Shown: positions 17,433 to 27,032 of the stretch, one piece after another | Numbering within the stretch: the first letter of the stretch is position 1 | How the letters are laid out: each line of letters begins with the position of its first letter | NCBI GenBank assembly: GCA_021787615.1 | Contig: JAJYLP010000034.1 | Coordinates: 1-34,147 of the forward strand | Source of the DNA: Pseudomonadota bacterium | Lineage (GTDB): Bacteria > Pseudomonadota > Gammaproteobacteria > Steroidobacterales > Steroidobacteraceae | Direction of reading: 5' to 3' | DNA length: 34,147 nucleotides | Position numbers and translations under genes: made by a program | The notes under the pieces: model-generated | Told to the model about the DNA's origin: nothing | What the model saw: only the letters and a program-made list of their open reading frames with translations | Database searches by the model: none

Positions 17433-18647
17433 TCAGACGGCTATGATCCCGTCCCGAGCCCAGGCATCGATCTCCTGCGGCTGGCAACCGGCTTCAGCGA
17501 GAAGACGGCGGGTGTCGGCGGCGTATTTTGGTGGAAATGGAAGGTGGCGGCTCGCCTCCGGACGTTCGACCGGCAGCGGCTGCATGCGCACGGTTCGACC
17601 GTCGGGAAGAGTCGTCGTCGTCAGGTGCTCGCGTAGCGGCGGGAGGTCGCGCACGGCTCCAAGTTCAAGGATTTTCGTAGACGGAATGGTCGCCTCACGG
17701 AATTTCACCAGCAGTTCGTCCGCCGACTGCGACGCGGTCAACGCGGCCAGTTCGCGATAGATTGCGTCGCGCTCGCGATACCGGCCCTCGTTGGTGGCTC
17801 GAGCGCCGCTGGCCACCGACTCGAACCCCGGGATTGCCGTCAAACGGCACCACTGCAGATCAGACCCGATGGCGAGGTAGACGAAGCCGTCGCGCGCCGG
17901 ATAGACGTTCGTGGGAATGAACTTCCGATGTGCGTTCCCCGAGCGGGTCAGATCCGAGGGAGTGGCATCGAAGTCCAGCAACGGCAGGAAGGTCAACAGC
18001 CACGATGCCGCAGCCTGCATCATCGATACGTTGATTTCCTGCCCCTTGCCGGTGGTGGCGCGCTCCAGCAGAGCAAGCAGCACATTGGCATAGAGCTCGT
18101 CTCCGGCCTTCAGATCAACCACAGGAACGCCCATCAGGGTGGGCGGTCCACCGTGCTCGCCGGTCAGGGCCATGTAGCCGCACATCGCCTGAATGACCGG
18201 ATCGTAGCCGGGGGTGTCGGGCCAGCTCGGGCCCAGGGCAGAGATCGCCGCCCAGATCAGACCGGGCCGCTCGGCGCTCAGTGTCGCATAGTCGATGCCC
18301 AGCGAGCGGTAGCGCGACGGCAGCGTGTTGCAGCAGAAGACATCGACGTCGAGCGTCCGGATCAACTGCCGCAGGATCGCTCTGCCGCGCTCGTCCTTCA
18401 GGTTCAGCGCGATGGCTTCCTTGCCGACGTTCGGTGCAATGAAATAGCTGCGTCGATCGTCATCCGCGACCCGCTCACCGATATAGCGGTTGGGGTCGCC
18501 GGGCAGGGTGTCGCCGGACGGGGTTGATTCGATGCGAATCACCCGCCAGCCGAGTTGCGCGAAACGCAGCGTCGCCGAGGGAAGCGACAGAGCCTGCTCC
18601 AGGCTGAGAACGACCGGTCGGGTGGTCAAGCGGCGTCCGCGGGCCAC
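17433..18647 (-). CDS. Class III CoA-transferase (CaiB/BaiF family)
   Basis: Transfers CoA between a donor thioester and a free carboxylic acid through an aspartyl-CoA mixed anhydride. The 404-residue protein has the family pattern with catalytic Asp178 in [37 protein letters not shown], plus [19 protein letters not shown] and a C-terminal [16 protein letters not shown]. The GTG start overlaps the Mo-subunit gene by 22 bases, and a TTG a few codons later is an alternative. In context it could activate the acid from the Mo enzyme or recycle CoA from a product. Formyl- and succinyl-CoA donors are both known in the family, and none can be chosen here. Confidence 0.9.
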   Translation of the reverse strand: MARGRRLTTRPVVLSLEQALSLPSATLRFAQLGWRVIRIESTPSGDTLPGDPNRYIGERVADDDRRSYFIAPNVGKEAIALNLKDERGRAILRQLIRTLDVDVFCCNTLPSRYRSLGIDYATLSAERPGLIWAAISALGPSWPDTPGYDPVIQAMCGYMALTGEHGGPPTLMGVPVVDLKAGDELYANVLLALLERATTGKGQEINVSMMQAAASWLLTFLPLLDFDATPSDLTRSGNAHRKFIPTNVYPARDGFVYLAIGSDLQWCRLTAIPGFESVASGARATNEGRYRERDAIYRELAALTASQSADELLVKFREATIPSTKILELGAVRDLPPLREHLTTTTLPDGRTVRMQPLPVERPEASRHLPFPPKYAADTRRLLAEAGCQPQEIDAWARDGIIAV

Positions 18648-21019
18648 TTCGGTGGCATATTCGAGCCCCGCAGCGCGCGGTAGACCTTTTCGGGAGTGAA
18701 GGGCAGCGCATAGATTCGGGTGCCGGTCGCGTTGTAAATGGCGTTTGCGACCGCAGCGGCTATGCAGATCGCAGGTGCTTCGCCGACGCCCTTGGCTCCC
18801 TGCGGGCCTTCGCCATCCATGGTCTCGATGAACGAGACGTCCATCTCCGGTATCTCCGGGGCCGTGACCAGCTTGTAGTCGCGGAAGTTCGGATTCCTGA
18901 TCACACCGTCCTCGACCAATAGATCTTCGGACAATGCATAGCCTTGTCCCATCACGATCCCGCCCTCGATTTGCCCTTCTATGCCGAGGCGGTTAAGCAC
19001 GCGTCCGACGTCGTGCGCCGCCGTGATCTTTAGCAGCCGAACGATTCCGGTGTCGGTATCGACCTCGACCTCAGCGACTTGCGTGGCCCACGCATAAGCG
19101 GCCGAAACGTTGCCTTTGTAGTTTCGATCCAGGTGAACGCTCGGTGGCTCGTAATAGTATGTCGTCATCACGAGCTCCGCCTTCTCCGAGAAGTGCAGCG
19201 AACGCAGGAACTTGCCGATCTCCTGGATGCGCTCACCGGTCGCCCTGAGGACGATGTGTCCGCCGCGCAAGTCGAGATCGTCCGGCGTGCGCCCGGCCTT
19301 TGGGGCAGCAATCTCGAGAATCTTGCGCTTCGCCTTGCGTGCCGCTCCAATCGCCGAGTTGCCGCCGATGAACGTCGTGCGGGACGCATGTACGCCGACA
19401 TCCCATGGCGTGATCGCCGTATCGTTATTCACCACGGTCACGGAGTCGATTGGCAGCCCGAGCTCCTCGCAGACGAGCAGCGCCAGAACCGTCTCGGAGC
19501 CCTGACCAATTTCGGATGCGCCGGTGATCAACGTGACTTTCGCAAAGTCATCGAGCTTTATGATCGTGCCGCACCCGTCCGACGGATACATCTTGGCACC
19601 GCCGCCGACATGAAGCATGGAGGCCATTCCGATGCCGCGCTTGACCGGGTTGCCGTCGTTCCAGTGCTCGAGGTTACGCCGACGCTTTGCCGCATAGTCG
19701 CTGCGCTCTGCAGCCGTGCCGAGGCACTCCTTGAAGCCGCACGAGCGGAAATGCATCCCCTGAGGCGTCGACTCACCCGGATCCTGTGCGTTCAGCAGTC
19801 GGAATTCGAGCGCGTCCATGCCAAGCGCATCGGCGAGCTTGTCCATGTGCGCTTCGACGGCGAAGGTCGCCTGAAGATTGCCGTAGCCGCGGAAAGACCC
19901 GGCATAAGGGTTATTGGTATATACCGCCCGCGTCCGGTAATGGCAGTGTGGCACACGATACAGCGAGGAAATAGTCTGCATCATCACGAACGGCGTGGTT
20001 GCGCCCCAGGACGTATAGGCGCCGTTATCGTGAATTGTGTCGACGGCGCGAAAGGTGAGCCGACCTTCACGGTCGCAACCGGACCGCAGCTTGAGCAGAA
20101 CCGGTTGTCTTGTCGGAGAGGCGATGAACTCCTCCTCGCGCGTAAACAGCAGTTTCACCGGTCGGCGCGTTATTTTCGCAAGAAAGATCGCAATCGGCTC
20201 GAACGGGTAAATATCCAGCTTGGAGCCAAAGCCGCCGCCGATGGGCGGCTGAATGATGCGAATGCGACCCGGGTCGATCCCCAGCAGTTCGGCAAACTCC
20301 CGTTTATGCAGAAACGGCACCTGCGTGTTCGAATACAGCAGCAGGCTGCCGGAAGCATCGAACTCGGCGATGACGCCGGAGACACCCATACAGCAATGGG
20401 TCACGTAGTGCAGCCAAAAGACGTCCTCAACGACGACGACCGATTCCCGCTCGCCTTGGCTAACGTCCCCGTGGCCATACTCGTACGCCATCGAGACGTT
20501 GTCGCTGCACGCCTTGTGAACGACTTCGAGTGCGCCGTTGCGGCCGGGAACACGCAGGTCCTCCCCGTGCAACAGCGGCGCCCCCGGCCCGAGGGCCTGC
20601 GCGCTGTTCGTGACGATCGGCAGCGGCTCGTAGGCGACTCGAATCAGGCGCAACGCCTCCTGCGCGGCCTGGACCGTATCGGCCGCTACCGCGGCAATCT
20701 CGTCGCGGCGGCTGCGAACGATGTCCGCCTTGAGGGGCATGTGGTCCTTGGTGATGCCGATCGGGCGTTGCCACGGCACGTCGGCGGCAGTGATCACGGC
20801 ATGGACGCCGGGCACGCGGCGGGCGGCCTCAACGTCGATCGAGACGATGCGGGCATGCACTTCCGTCGCGCGGAGGATCTTAGCGTGCAACTGACCGGGG
20901 ACGTTGATGTCGTGCAGGTAGCGTGTACGGCCGCTGGCCTTGTCGGGCGCGTCGAGCTTCGGAACGCGTCGCCCGATCAGCGAGTCAGCAAACGCTTCTT
21001 CGCGCGGTGTCGGTGCCAC
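18626..21019 (-). CDS. Xanthine dehydrogenase-family molybdenum hydroxylase, large (Mo-cofactor) subunit
   Basis: Catalytic subunit carrying molybdopterin, hydroxylating a carbon with water as the oxygen source. The GTG at 21019 has AAGGAG 7 bases upstream and yields 797 residues beginning [29 protein letters not shown]. Cofactor motifs include GGGFGSK at 261-267, [27 protein letters not shown] and [16 protein letters not shown]. The presumed catalytic base is Glu747 in KGVGEAP. Similarity in pattern is to HcrA, CoxL and nicotinate/quinoline hydroxylase large subunits, so the substrate stays open. It completes the FAD/FeS/Mo trio typical of the family. Confidence 0.93.
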   Translation of the reverse strand: MAPTPREEAFADSLIGRRVPKLDAPDKASGRTRYLHDINVPGQLHAKILRATEVHARIVSIDVEAARRVPGVHAVITAADVPWQRPIGITKDHMPLKADIVRSRRDEIAAVAADTVQAAQEALRLIRVAYEPLPIVTNSAQALGPGAPLLHGEDLRVPGRNGALEVVHKACSDNVSMAYEYGHGDVSQGERESVVVVEDVFWLHYVTHCCMGVSGVIAEFDASGSLLLYSNTQVPFLHKREFAELLGIDPGRIRIIQPPIGGGFGSKLDIYPFEPIAIFLAKITRRPVKLLFTREEEFIASPTRQPVLLKLRSGCDREGRLTFRAVDTIHDNGAYTSWGATTPFVMMQTISSLYRVPHCHYRTRAVYTNNPYAGSFRGYGNLQATFAVEAHMDKLADALGMDALEFRLLNAQDPGESTPQGMHFRSCGFKECLGTAAERSDYAAKRRRNLEHWNDGNPVKRGIGMASMLHVGGGAKMYPSDGCGTIIKLDDFAKVTLITGASEIGQGSETVLALLVCEELGLPIDSVTVVNNDTAITPWDVGVHASRTTFIGGNSAIGAARKAKRKILEIAAPKAGRTPDDLDLRGGHIVLRATGERIQEIGKFLRSLHFSEKAELVMTTYYYEPPSVHLDRNYKGNVSAAYAWATQVAEVEVDTDTGIVRLLKITAAHDVGRVLNRLGIEGQIEGGIVMGQGYALSEDLLVEDGVIRNPNFRDYKLVTAPEIPEMDVSFIETMDGEGPQGAKGVGEAPAICIAAAVANAIYNATGTRIYALPFTPEKVYRALRGSNMPPKWPADAA

Positions 21020-21029
21020 TTCGTGCTCC

Positions 21030-21512
21030 TTAGTCGACGGCTGGGGACGGATGCGCCGCTGCTTCGATCGCGTCGAGAATCTTCCGGTAGCCGGTGCAGC
21101 GGCAGAGATTGCCCTCGAGACCACGCTGGATCTGTGCGCGACTCGCGTCGGGATTGTCTGTGAGCACCTGTTGTGCCTGCATCATGATTCCCGGCGTGCA
21201 GAAACCGCATTGGACAGCGCCATGCTCGACCATGGCCCGGTTGAGAGTTTCGCCGAACGGGGTAGCCGCCAAACCCTCGATGGTCTGTATGTCACGGCCG
21301 TCGCAATCGACCGCAAACTTAAGGCAGGAGTTGACGGTGCGGTGGTCGACGCTGATCGTGCAGGCGCCGCATTCGCCTTCGCCGCACCCATACTTGGTGC
21401 CATGCTGTCCCATCATATCGCGGAGCATTTCCAGTGCGCTCATTTGTAGGGGAACGCTCACGCGCCGGCTGATGCCGTTGAGACGGAATTCAATTTCAAT
21501 TAGGGCAGACAT
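21030..21512 (-). CDS. Molybdenum hydroxylase small subunit with two [2Fe-2S] clusters
   Basis: Electron-transfer subunit of the Mo hydroxylase, passing electrons from the Mo site to FAD. The 160-residue protein carries both canonical clusters. The plant-ferredoxin type is Cys43, Cys48, Cys51 and Cys63 (CGEGECGACT). The helical type is Cys102, Cys105, Cys137 and Cys139 (CGFC and CRCTGY). It is cytoplasmic, with no Tat signal. The gene overlaps the FAD-subunit gene by 17 bases and precedes the Mo subunit by 10 bases. Confidence 0.95.
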   Translation of the reverse strand: MSALIEIEFRLNGISRRVSVPLQMSALEMLRDMMGQHGTKYGCGEGECGACTISVDHRTVNSCLKFAVDCDGRDIQTIEGLAATPFGETLNRAMVEHGAVQCGFCTPGIMMQAQQVLTDNPDASRAQIQRGLEGNLCRCTGYRKILDAIEAAAHPSPAVD

Positions 21513-22362
21513 CGGTCAACATCCTCCGCAGGAGGTTGTGCACTAGTTCGCGCCGATACCAGTCGGATGCGCGAACGTCGCTGATCGGGTGAATCGTCGC
21601 GTCCGCAGCATCGACCACCCGATCGATGCGGGCTCGATCGAGCGGGCCTTCCGCGAGCACCCGCTCGGCGTCATGCGCTCGAATGGCCGTTGGTGCTACG
21701 GCGCCGAGCGCGAGGCGGGCATTCTCAAGCCGCCCGTCGAGCAGAGTGCCGCCGACCGCGAGCGCGATCGTGGAAATGTCGAGTGCCGGGCGAGTTCCGA
21801 ACTTGACGTATCGATCCACCCAGCCCGATGCGGGGACGGGTATGTGCACCTCGACCAGAAGCTCATCGGGTCGGCGTGCGGTGCGACCGGGGCCGGTGAG
21901 GAATTCGGACAGCGGCAGGCGCCGCTCGAGGATCCCGGCCGCTCCGCCGCTCGCCAGGACCACGGATGCATCGAGCACGAGCAGCGGGACCAGCGTGTCG
22001 CCGGCGGGCGAAGCGTTGCAGATGTTGCCGCCGATGGTCGCGGCGTTGCGGATCTGGTCGCTCGCAAAGTGGTCACAAGCCTGCCAGAGCACGGGCGCGC
22101 CGTTGCGCACCGCGGGGTCATCACGCAACGTGGCGATGGTGGTCAGCGCGCCGATCTCCACGGCTCCGTCACGCCGGCGGACGCCGCGCAGTTCGGCTAC
22201 GCCCTGGATGTTGAGCAGCGTCGAGGCAAATCGCACCCTTGCCGATCGGCTCTGTGGCATCAGGTCGGTGCCGCCGGCGAGAACGGTGGCGGGTCCCGAG
22301 GCGAGGACCTGCAGCGCCTCGGCAAGCGAACGCGGCGCAGCATAATTGCGGAGTTCGGCCAC
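21496..22362 (-). CDS. Molybdenum hydroxylase FAD-binding subunit
   Basis: Medium subunit (CoxM/HcrB family) binding FAD and passing electrons to the final acceptor. FAD motifs are VLAGGTDLMP (27-36) and IRNAATIGGNICNASPAGD (104-122) in a 288-residue protein. The segment after the second motif runs straight into LVPLLVLDASVVL. It therefore lacks the extra [4Fe-4S] Cys loop that characterises 4-hydroxybenzoyl-CoA reductase HcrB. This argues for a hydroxylase rather than a reductive dehydroxylase. The gene begins 2 bases after the mutase large-subunit gene. Confidence 0.93.
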   Translation of the reverse strand: MAELRNYAAPRSLAEALQVLASGPATVLAGGTDLMPQSRSARVRFASTLLNIQGVAELRGVRRRDGAVEIGALTTIATLRDDPAVRNGAPVLWQACDHFASDQIRNAATIGGNICNASPAGDTLVPLLVLDASVVLASGGAAGILERRLPLSEFLTGPGRTARRPDELLVEVHIPVPASGWVDRYVKFGTRPALDISTIALAVGGTLLDGRLENARLALGAVAPTAIRAHDAERVLAEGPLDRARIDRVVDAADATIHPISDVRASDWYRRELVHNLLRRMLTDVCPN

Positions 22363-22364
22363 GG

Positions 22365-23972
22365 TCAGAACCTCACCGGCTCTTGGTATCGCCCGAACGC
22401 CTGCGCGAGCTCTCGGGTGATCTCTCCGACGGTGGCATAGGCCTTCACGGCGTCCAGCATCGCGGGCATCACGTTCTCGCCGCGCACTGCCGCAGTCTTC
22501 AGCGCGGCCAGTGTCCGACTCACGCGCGGTGCGTCGCGCCTCGCCCGCACCGCGTTCAGATTCGTGAGCTGCGCCTGCGCGTCGGCCTCGCGGTAGGGAT
22601 GCAGTTCGACTTCCGCGTACTGCTCACCTTCCTGGCGGTAGCAGTTGACACCGATCTTCCGGAACTCACCCGACTCCTTGGCCCGGACCATCCTGTAGGC
22701 CTGGGCGGATATGCGCGCCTGAATCTCCCCGGAGGCGATCTGCTGGACGATTCCGCCATTGGCGTCGGTTTCGGCAATGATCGCACCGATGCGGTCCCGC
22801 ATCTGGTTGGTCAGCGTCTCGACGTACCAAGAGCCTGCGAGCGGGTCGACGGTTTCGGTCAGTCCCATCTCTTCGACCAGCAGCTGCATTGTCCGCAGGG
22901 AGATTCGCTGTGCATATTCCGACGGTATCGTGTACGCCTCGTCATAACAACACAGCGCCATGGTCTGCGCCCCAGATAGCGCGCTGATAAGAGCGTAGTA
23001 GGCGCCGCGGACGATGTTCACTTCGGGCTGCTCGAGCGTCAGGCCGCTGCCGCCGCCACCGGCTATCATCCGCATCCACATGGAGCCGGGTTTGGTGGCG
23101 TGATATTCGTCACGCATGATACTGGCCCACAGGCCGCGGCCGGCGCGGAACTTGGCGACCTGCTCGAAAATATTGCCGAAGATGTTGAAGTTAAAAGACA
23201 GACGTCCGGCGAACTCGTCGATCGACAGTCCGCGTCTGATGACCTCGTCGGCGTAGGCGCGGGCGATGCAGAATGCGTAAGCCATTTCCTGAGCGGGGTC
23301 AGCGCCCGATTCGCGAATGTGATATCCACAGACTGATACCGGGCTGTACTTGGGTGCATGATGCGCACAGTATTCGATCGTGTCGCCGACCAGGCGAATT
23401 GAGGGTTTGACCGGATATATCCATGTTCCCCGGCCGATAAATTCCTTCAGAATGTCGTTCTGCGCGGTGCCGCGCAGTTTTTTGATGTCGTAACCCCGCC
23501 CCTCGGCCATCGCCAGGTACATGGCGATGAGCTGCGGCGCGGCTCCATTGATGGTCAGGGAAACCGTGATCTTATCAAGATCGATCCCGGCGAAGGCAAC
23601 CTCAAAGTCGTGCAACGTGTCGACCGCCATTCCTACGCGCCCGACTTCCCCTTCGGCCGCGGAGTCGTCGGAGTCAAGGCCGCACTGAGTCGGCAGATCG
23701 AACGCGACGTTGAGGCCGGTTTGCCCATTGTCAATCAGATAGCGGAAGCGCCTGTTTGTGTCCGCAGCGTTGCCAAATCCCGTATATTGCCGCATCGTCC
23801 ACGGTTGCTTGCGGTACATCAGCGGGTGGATGCCGCGGGTGAACGGATATTCGCCCGGCTGTCCGATCAGCGAATAGCCGCCGGTTCGCTCGACATCGGC
23901 CGGGCCATAGACCGCCTGGACCTCGATTCCTGATTCATTCACGACCGGCTTGGGTTTGCTTGAATCGCTCAT
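22365..23972 (-). CDS. B12-dependent acyl-CoA mutase, large (substrate-binding) subunit
   Basis: Radical carbon-skeleton mutase of the methylmalonyl-CoA mutase family, split type, with the cobalamin domain encoded separately upstream. The ATG at 23972 gives 535 residues. Specificity positions can be read by alignment. Tyr63 (MRQYTGF) matches the Tyr of methylmalonyl-CoA mutase where isobutyryl-CoA mutase has Phe and 2-hydroxyisobutyryl-CoA mutase has Ile. Arg181 (EFIGRGTWIYP) matches the carboxylate-binding Arg. Position 90 is Ala. His218 in GYH is conserved. A dicarboxylyl-CoA substrate such as methylmalonyl- or ethylmalonyl-CoA is therefore favoured. The gene overlaps the small-subunit gene by 4 bases. 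Confidence 0.93.
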   Translation of the reverse strand: MSDSSKPKPVVNESGIEVQAVYGPADVERTGGYSLIGQPGEYPFTRGIHPLMYRKQPWTMRQYTGFGNAADTNRRFRYLIDNGQTGLNVAFDLPTQCGLDSDDSAAEGEVGRVGMAVDTLHDFEVAFAGIDLDKITVSLTINGAAPQLIAMYLAMAEGRGYDIKKLRGTAQNDILKEFIGRGTWIYPVKPSIRLVGDTIEYCAHHAPKYSPVSVCGYHIRESGADPAQEMAYAFCIARAYADEVIRRGLSIDEFAGRLSFNFNIFGNIFEQVAKFRAGRGLWASIMRDEYHATKPGSMWMRMIAGGGGSGLTLEQPEVNIVRGAYYALISALSGAQTMALCCYDEAYTIPSEYAQRISLRTMQLLVEEMGLTETVDPLAGSWYVETLTNQMRDRIGAIIAETDANGGIVQQIASGEIQARISAQAYRMVRAKESGEFRKIGVNCYRQEGEQYAEVELHPYREADAQAQLTNLNAVRARRDAPRVSRTLAALKTAAVRGENVMPAMLDAVKAYATVGEITRELAQAFGRYQEPVRF

Positions 23973-24367
23973 GGGACATTTGCCTCGATGAACGCCACTA
24001 TATCGGCCAGCCGTGAACTCGATGGAAACACGCCCTTGAATCCGAGCGCGCGCAGGTTCGCATGATCCGTTCTGGGAAGGTTGCCCCCAATGATCCACAA
24101 TCGATTGCCGAGGCCGGATTGCTCCAACATGGGTTTCAGCTTGCGGCAAAATTCCAGGTGCGAACCCGCCATGCTGGACAGCGCAACGACGTCAGCGTCG
24201 TTGTCGCGCGCGATTTTTGCGATCGACGTCGGCGTCTGACGCAAACCCGTGTAAATGACCTCGAAACCGGCATCCATCAGTGCACGCGCCACGACTTTGG
24301 CGCCATGATCGTGTCCGTCGAGACCGGGTTTGCCTAGGACGATGCGGATCGGCCGCTTTTGATTCAT
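23969..24367 (-). CDS. B12-dependent acyl-CoA mutase, small (cobalamin-binding) subunit
   Basis: 132-residue cobalamin-binding domain with the base-off/His-on signature DGHDHG (Asp17, His19, Gly22), where His19 is the lower cobalt ligand. A SSMAGSH segment (64-70) and the late IIGGNLP loop bind the nucleotide tail. The ATG at 24367 overlaps the dehydrogenase stop by 4 bases. It pairs with the large subunit immediately downstream, as in isobutyryl- and 2-hydroxyisobutyryl-CoA mutases. No MeaB/ArgK-type G-protein chaperone gene is seen in the window. Confidence 0.94.
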   Translation of the reverse strand: MNQKRPIRIVLGKPGLDGHDHGAKVVARALMDAGFEVIYTGLRQTPTSIAKIARDNDADVVALSSMAGSHLEFCRKLKPMLEQSGLGNRLWIIGGNLPRTDHANLRALGFKGVFPSSSRLADIVAFIEANVP

Positions 24368-25497
24368 CGCGTCAGCTCCCGTGCGATGACCAGCCTCAGT
24401 ATCTCGCTGGTACCGCCGCCAATCAAGGTGAACCGCACGTCGCGCAAGTAGCGTTGTATCGGATATTCCATCGCATAGCCATAGGAGGCGTAGATACGGG
24501 CTGCCAGATCGCATACGGTCGCGGCTGTTTCGCTCGCGAGCAGCTTGGCCATGGCCGCCTCGCAGTGATGTGGTAAGTCGGCGTCGTAGCGGCGCGCCGC
24601 CTCATACACGAGGAGCTCGGCGGCGGCGAGTCCCGTGGCCATGTCCGCGAGCTTCAGCTGGATCGCCTGGTACGCGCCGATCGGCTTGCCGAACTGCCTG
24701 CGTTCGGACGCGTAGCGAATCGAGGCATCAAGGGCGGCACGGGCGACGCCAACGGCCATCGCGCCGGTGATGACGCGGATTTCCGCCAGCGTCTTGCGCA
24801 GGTGCTCTTCGCCGTCGCCTTCGGCTCGCGACAGCCGGTGCGAGTCGGGGACGAAACACTGGTCGAGGCTCAATTCAGCAGTCGGAAGCGCCCACACGCC
24901 CATCTTTTGGATGTTCCGGCCAATCGTCAAACCGACGGAGCCGCGCTCGACGAGGAAGATCGTCAGCTTCGACTCGGCCCCGGCGCGGGCGAATACGGTG
25001 AAGAAATCCGCGACCGTTGCCGAGGTGACCCATGTCTTCTGACCCGTGAGGAGGTAGCCGCCGGCGGTGCGCTCGGCGCGCGTGGCGATTGCGCCGAGGT
25101 CGCTGCCTGCATTGGGTTCGGTCATGCAGATTGCGCCGATTTTCTTGCCTTGCAACGCTGGACGGAACAGGCGCGCCTTGATGTCCTCGGTGCCGAGGAG
25201 CTGAAGGAATTTCGTGCCCATCAGGGACTGCATCGCGGCAGCACCGGCGAGCGACAGCGAGCCGCGGGCGACTTCCTGGAGAGCTAGGCAGAATTCGGTC
25301 AAGCGCATGCCGGCGCCGCCATCCGCTTCCGGATAGCGCATTCCGAACAATCCCACGTCCGCGAGCAGCGCGAACAGGTCCGTCGGAAAAGTGCCTGCCG
25401 AGTCGAGGTCCGCGGCCTGCGGGGCGATCGTTTCGTCGGACAAGCGAGCGAACATGTCGCGAACCTGGCGCTGCTCGTCGCTGAGGAGGAGATCCAT
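24364..25497 (-). CDS. Acyl-CoA dehydrogenase family flavoprotein
   Basis: FAD enzyme introducing an alpha,beta double bond in an acyl-CoA, with electrons passed to ETF. The 377 residues show the FAD/substrate motifs ICMTEPNAGSDLGAI and KTWVTSA, and the late SERRQFGKPIGAYQAIQ and ASYGYAMEYPIQRYLRD. The canonical catalytic Glu of the C-terminal Y-E-G-T motif is replaced by Gly361 (IGGGTSE), and no Glu is aligned clearly at the isovaleryl-CoA dehydrogenase position either. Start: the ATG in a TGATG overlap with the ligase stop. A GTG one codon earlier is possible. Confidence 0.92.
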   Translation of the reverse strand: MDLLLSDEQRQVRDMFARLSDETIAPQAADLDSAGTFPTDLFALLADVGLFGMRYPEADGGAGMRLTEFCLALQEVARGSLSLAGAAAMQSLMGTKFLQLLGTEDIKARLFRPALQGKKIGAICMTEPNAGSDLGAIATRAERTAGGYLLTGQKTWVTSATVADFFTVFARAGAESKLTIFLVERGSVGLTIGRNIQKMGVWALPTAELSLDQCFVPDSHRLSRAEGDGEEHLRKTLAEIRVITGAMAVGVARAALDASIRYASERRQFGKPIGAYQAIQLKLADMATGLAAAELLVYEAARRYDADLPHHCEAAMAKLLASETAATVCDLAARIYASYGYAMEYPIQRYLRDVRFTLIGGGTSEILRLVIARELTR

Positions 25498-27032
25498 CAC
25501 GCACCCTCGTCGGCGGTGGCGTTTACAATCGAAGCGCGCACATCGGCGCGGTGCAACTTGCCGAGCGCATTGCGTGGCATGTGCCGGAAAAAATGCAATT
25601 CCCGGGGGTGCTTGTAGCGCGCCAACCGGTTCTCGAGCAGCAGCTTGACGGCGTCGATGGTGAGGTCGGCGCCGTCGCGGAGCACTACCGCAGCGACGAC
25701 CATCTCACCGAGCTTCTCATCCGGTTTGCCGACGACGCAGACCTCCAGGACCGACGGGCAGTCGAGCAGCAGGGTTTCGACTTCCTCAGGATAAACGTTC
25801 TCCCCGCCGGTGATGATCATGTCTCTCTTTCGTGAAACGACGTACAGGAACCCATCTGAGTCCAGGTGTCCGATGTCTCCGGAGCAGAACCAGCCATCGC
25901 AGAAGGCGGCAGCGGTTTGCGCGGGCTGGTTCCAGTAGCCACTCATGACGTTGCGGCCTCTGACGAGGATCTCGCCATCGACGCCGACGGGAAGGTCGCA
26001 ATGATTTTCATCGACTATGCGGATCTCGCAGTGCAGCGCGGGCGCGCCGGCAGAGCCGGGGCGCAACGTCGCATCCTCCCGGCGCTGGTAGGCGGCGATC
26101 GGGGCGGTCTCGGTCGAGCCGTACACTTGTGCCAGGGGAATTCCCAGCGAGTTTATGCGTTTGGCGAACTGCTCGGAGATGATGGTTGATCCGCTCGTTA
26201 TCATGCGTAAAGAAAGCAGTTTTGACGGGCTGCAGTTCGGTAGATCGAGAATCGCGGCAAGCTGCGCTGGGACGAGCACAGTGAGCGTGATGCGTTCCCT
26301 CTCAATCGCAGTCAGCGCATGCTCGGCGCTGAAGCGTGGATGCATGATCACGGAGGCGCCGGCCCGCAGCGCGGGCAGCGTCTGGATGTTGAGCCCACCG
26401 ACGTGAAACATCGGCAGTGTCGTCAGTACGCGGTCGTGGCTTGTCAGATCGTGCATGTGCGCGCTGTTGGCGGCGTTACATTCGACCGCGTCCTGCGTGA
26501 GCACGACGCCCTTCGGTATTCCGGTCGTTCCTGACGTGTAACAGAGGATTATCGGCGCATCCGGTCGCCCCACCCGCAGTTCGCAAGGCAGCGCGCCTCG
26601 AGCCCGTTCCGGCGGGTTCCAGACGAGCCACCCGGCCGGCGGCTCGCCGCCGGTGACGATGCAGGTCGTCGCTTGCGTCGGGGCCATCGCGCGAAGTGTT
26701 GCGAGGAATGGCGGCTCGGTCACCAGCGCCTGAGGAGAACAATTGTCGAGGACACGACAAAGCTCCTGTGCGGCCAGGCGCCAGCTGATCGGGGCCAGGA
26801 GGCTCCCAAGTTGGGCACAGGCGAAGAAGAGCTTCAGCAGCAACGGGCTGTTGAGGCCGAGGTAGGCAATGACCGAGCCCTCGCCCACGCCCAGATCCGC
26901 GAGATACCGGGCGGTCAAATCGATTTCTTGTGCGAGCTGCGCATAGCTGAGGTCTTCGCCCTCGAAGCGGATCGCGGTGCGATCCGGCATAAATCGGGCG
27001 TTGCGCTCGATCCAGTGCGACAGGTCCATCAT
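25497..27032 (-). CDS. AMP-forming acyl-CoA synthetase (ligase)
   Basis: Adenylate-forming enzyme that activates a carboxylic acid to its CoA thioester with ATP. The 511 residues hold the P-loop YTSGTTGIPKGV (165-176), the A5-type motif QVYGSTETAP, the hinge region WFCSGDIGHLDSDGFLYVVSRKRDMIITGGENVYPEEVE, and the catalytic Lys492 in GKLHR. It is the first gene of the leftward nine-gene operon. The start codon is one of two adjacent ATGs. The substrate acid is unknown, and the family includes short-, medium-chain and aromatic ligases. Confidence 0.92.
   Translation of the reverse strand: MMDLSHWIERNARFMPDRTAIRFEGEDLSYAQLAQEIDLTARYLADLGVGEGSVIAYLGLNSPLLLKLFFACAQLGSLLAPISWRLAAQELCRVLDNCSPQALVTEPPFLATLRAMAPTQATTCIVTGGEPPAGWLVWNPPERARGALPCELRVGRPDAPIILCYTSGTTGIPKGVVLTQDAVECNAANSAHMHDLTSHDRVLTTLPMFHVGGLNIQTLPALRAGASVIMHPRFSAEHALTAIERERITLTVLVPAQLAAILDLPNCSPSKLLSLRMITSGSTIISEQFAKRINSLGIPLAQVYGSTETAPIAAYQRREDATLRPGSAGAPALHCEIRIVDENHCDLPVGVDGEILVRGRNVMSGYWNQPAQTAAAFCDGWFCSGDIGHLDSDGFLYVVSRKRDMIITGGENVYPEEVETLLLDCPSVLEVCVVGKPDEKLGEMVVAAVVLRDGADLTIDAVKLLLENRLARYKHPRELHFFRHMPRNALGKLHRADVRASIVNATADEGA

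Noticed and set aside
19079-21163. A 694-codon plus-strand frame opposite the Mo-subunit gene
   Set aside because: It is a shadow of the Mo-hydroxylase large subunit, with no recognisable domain.
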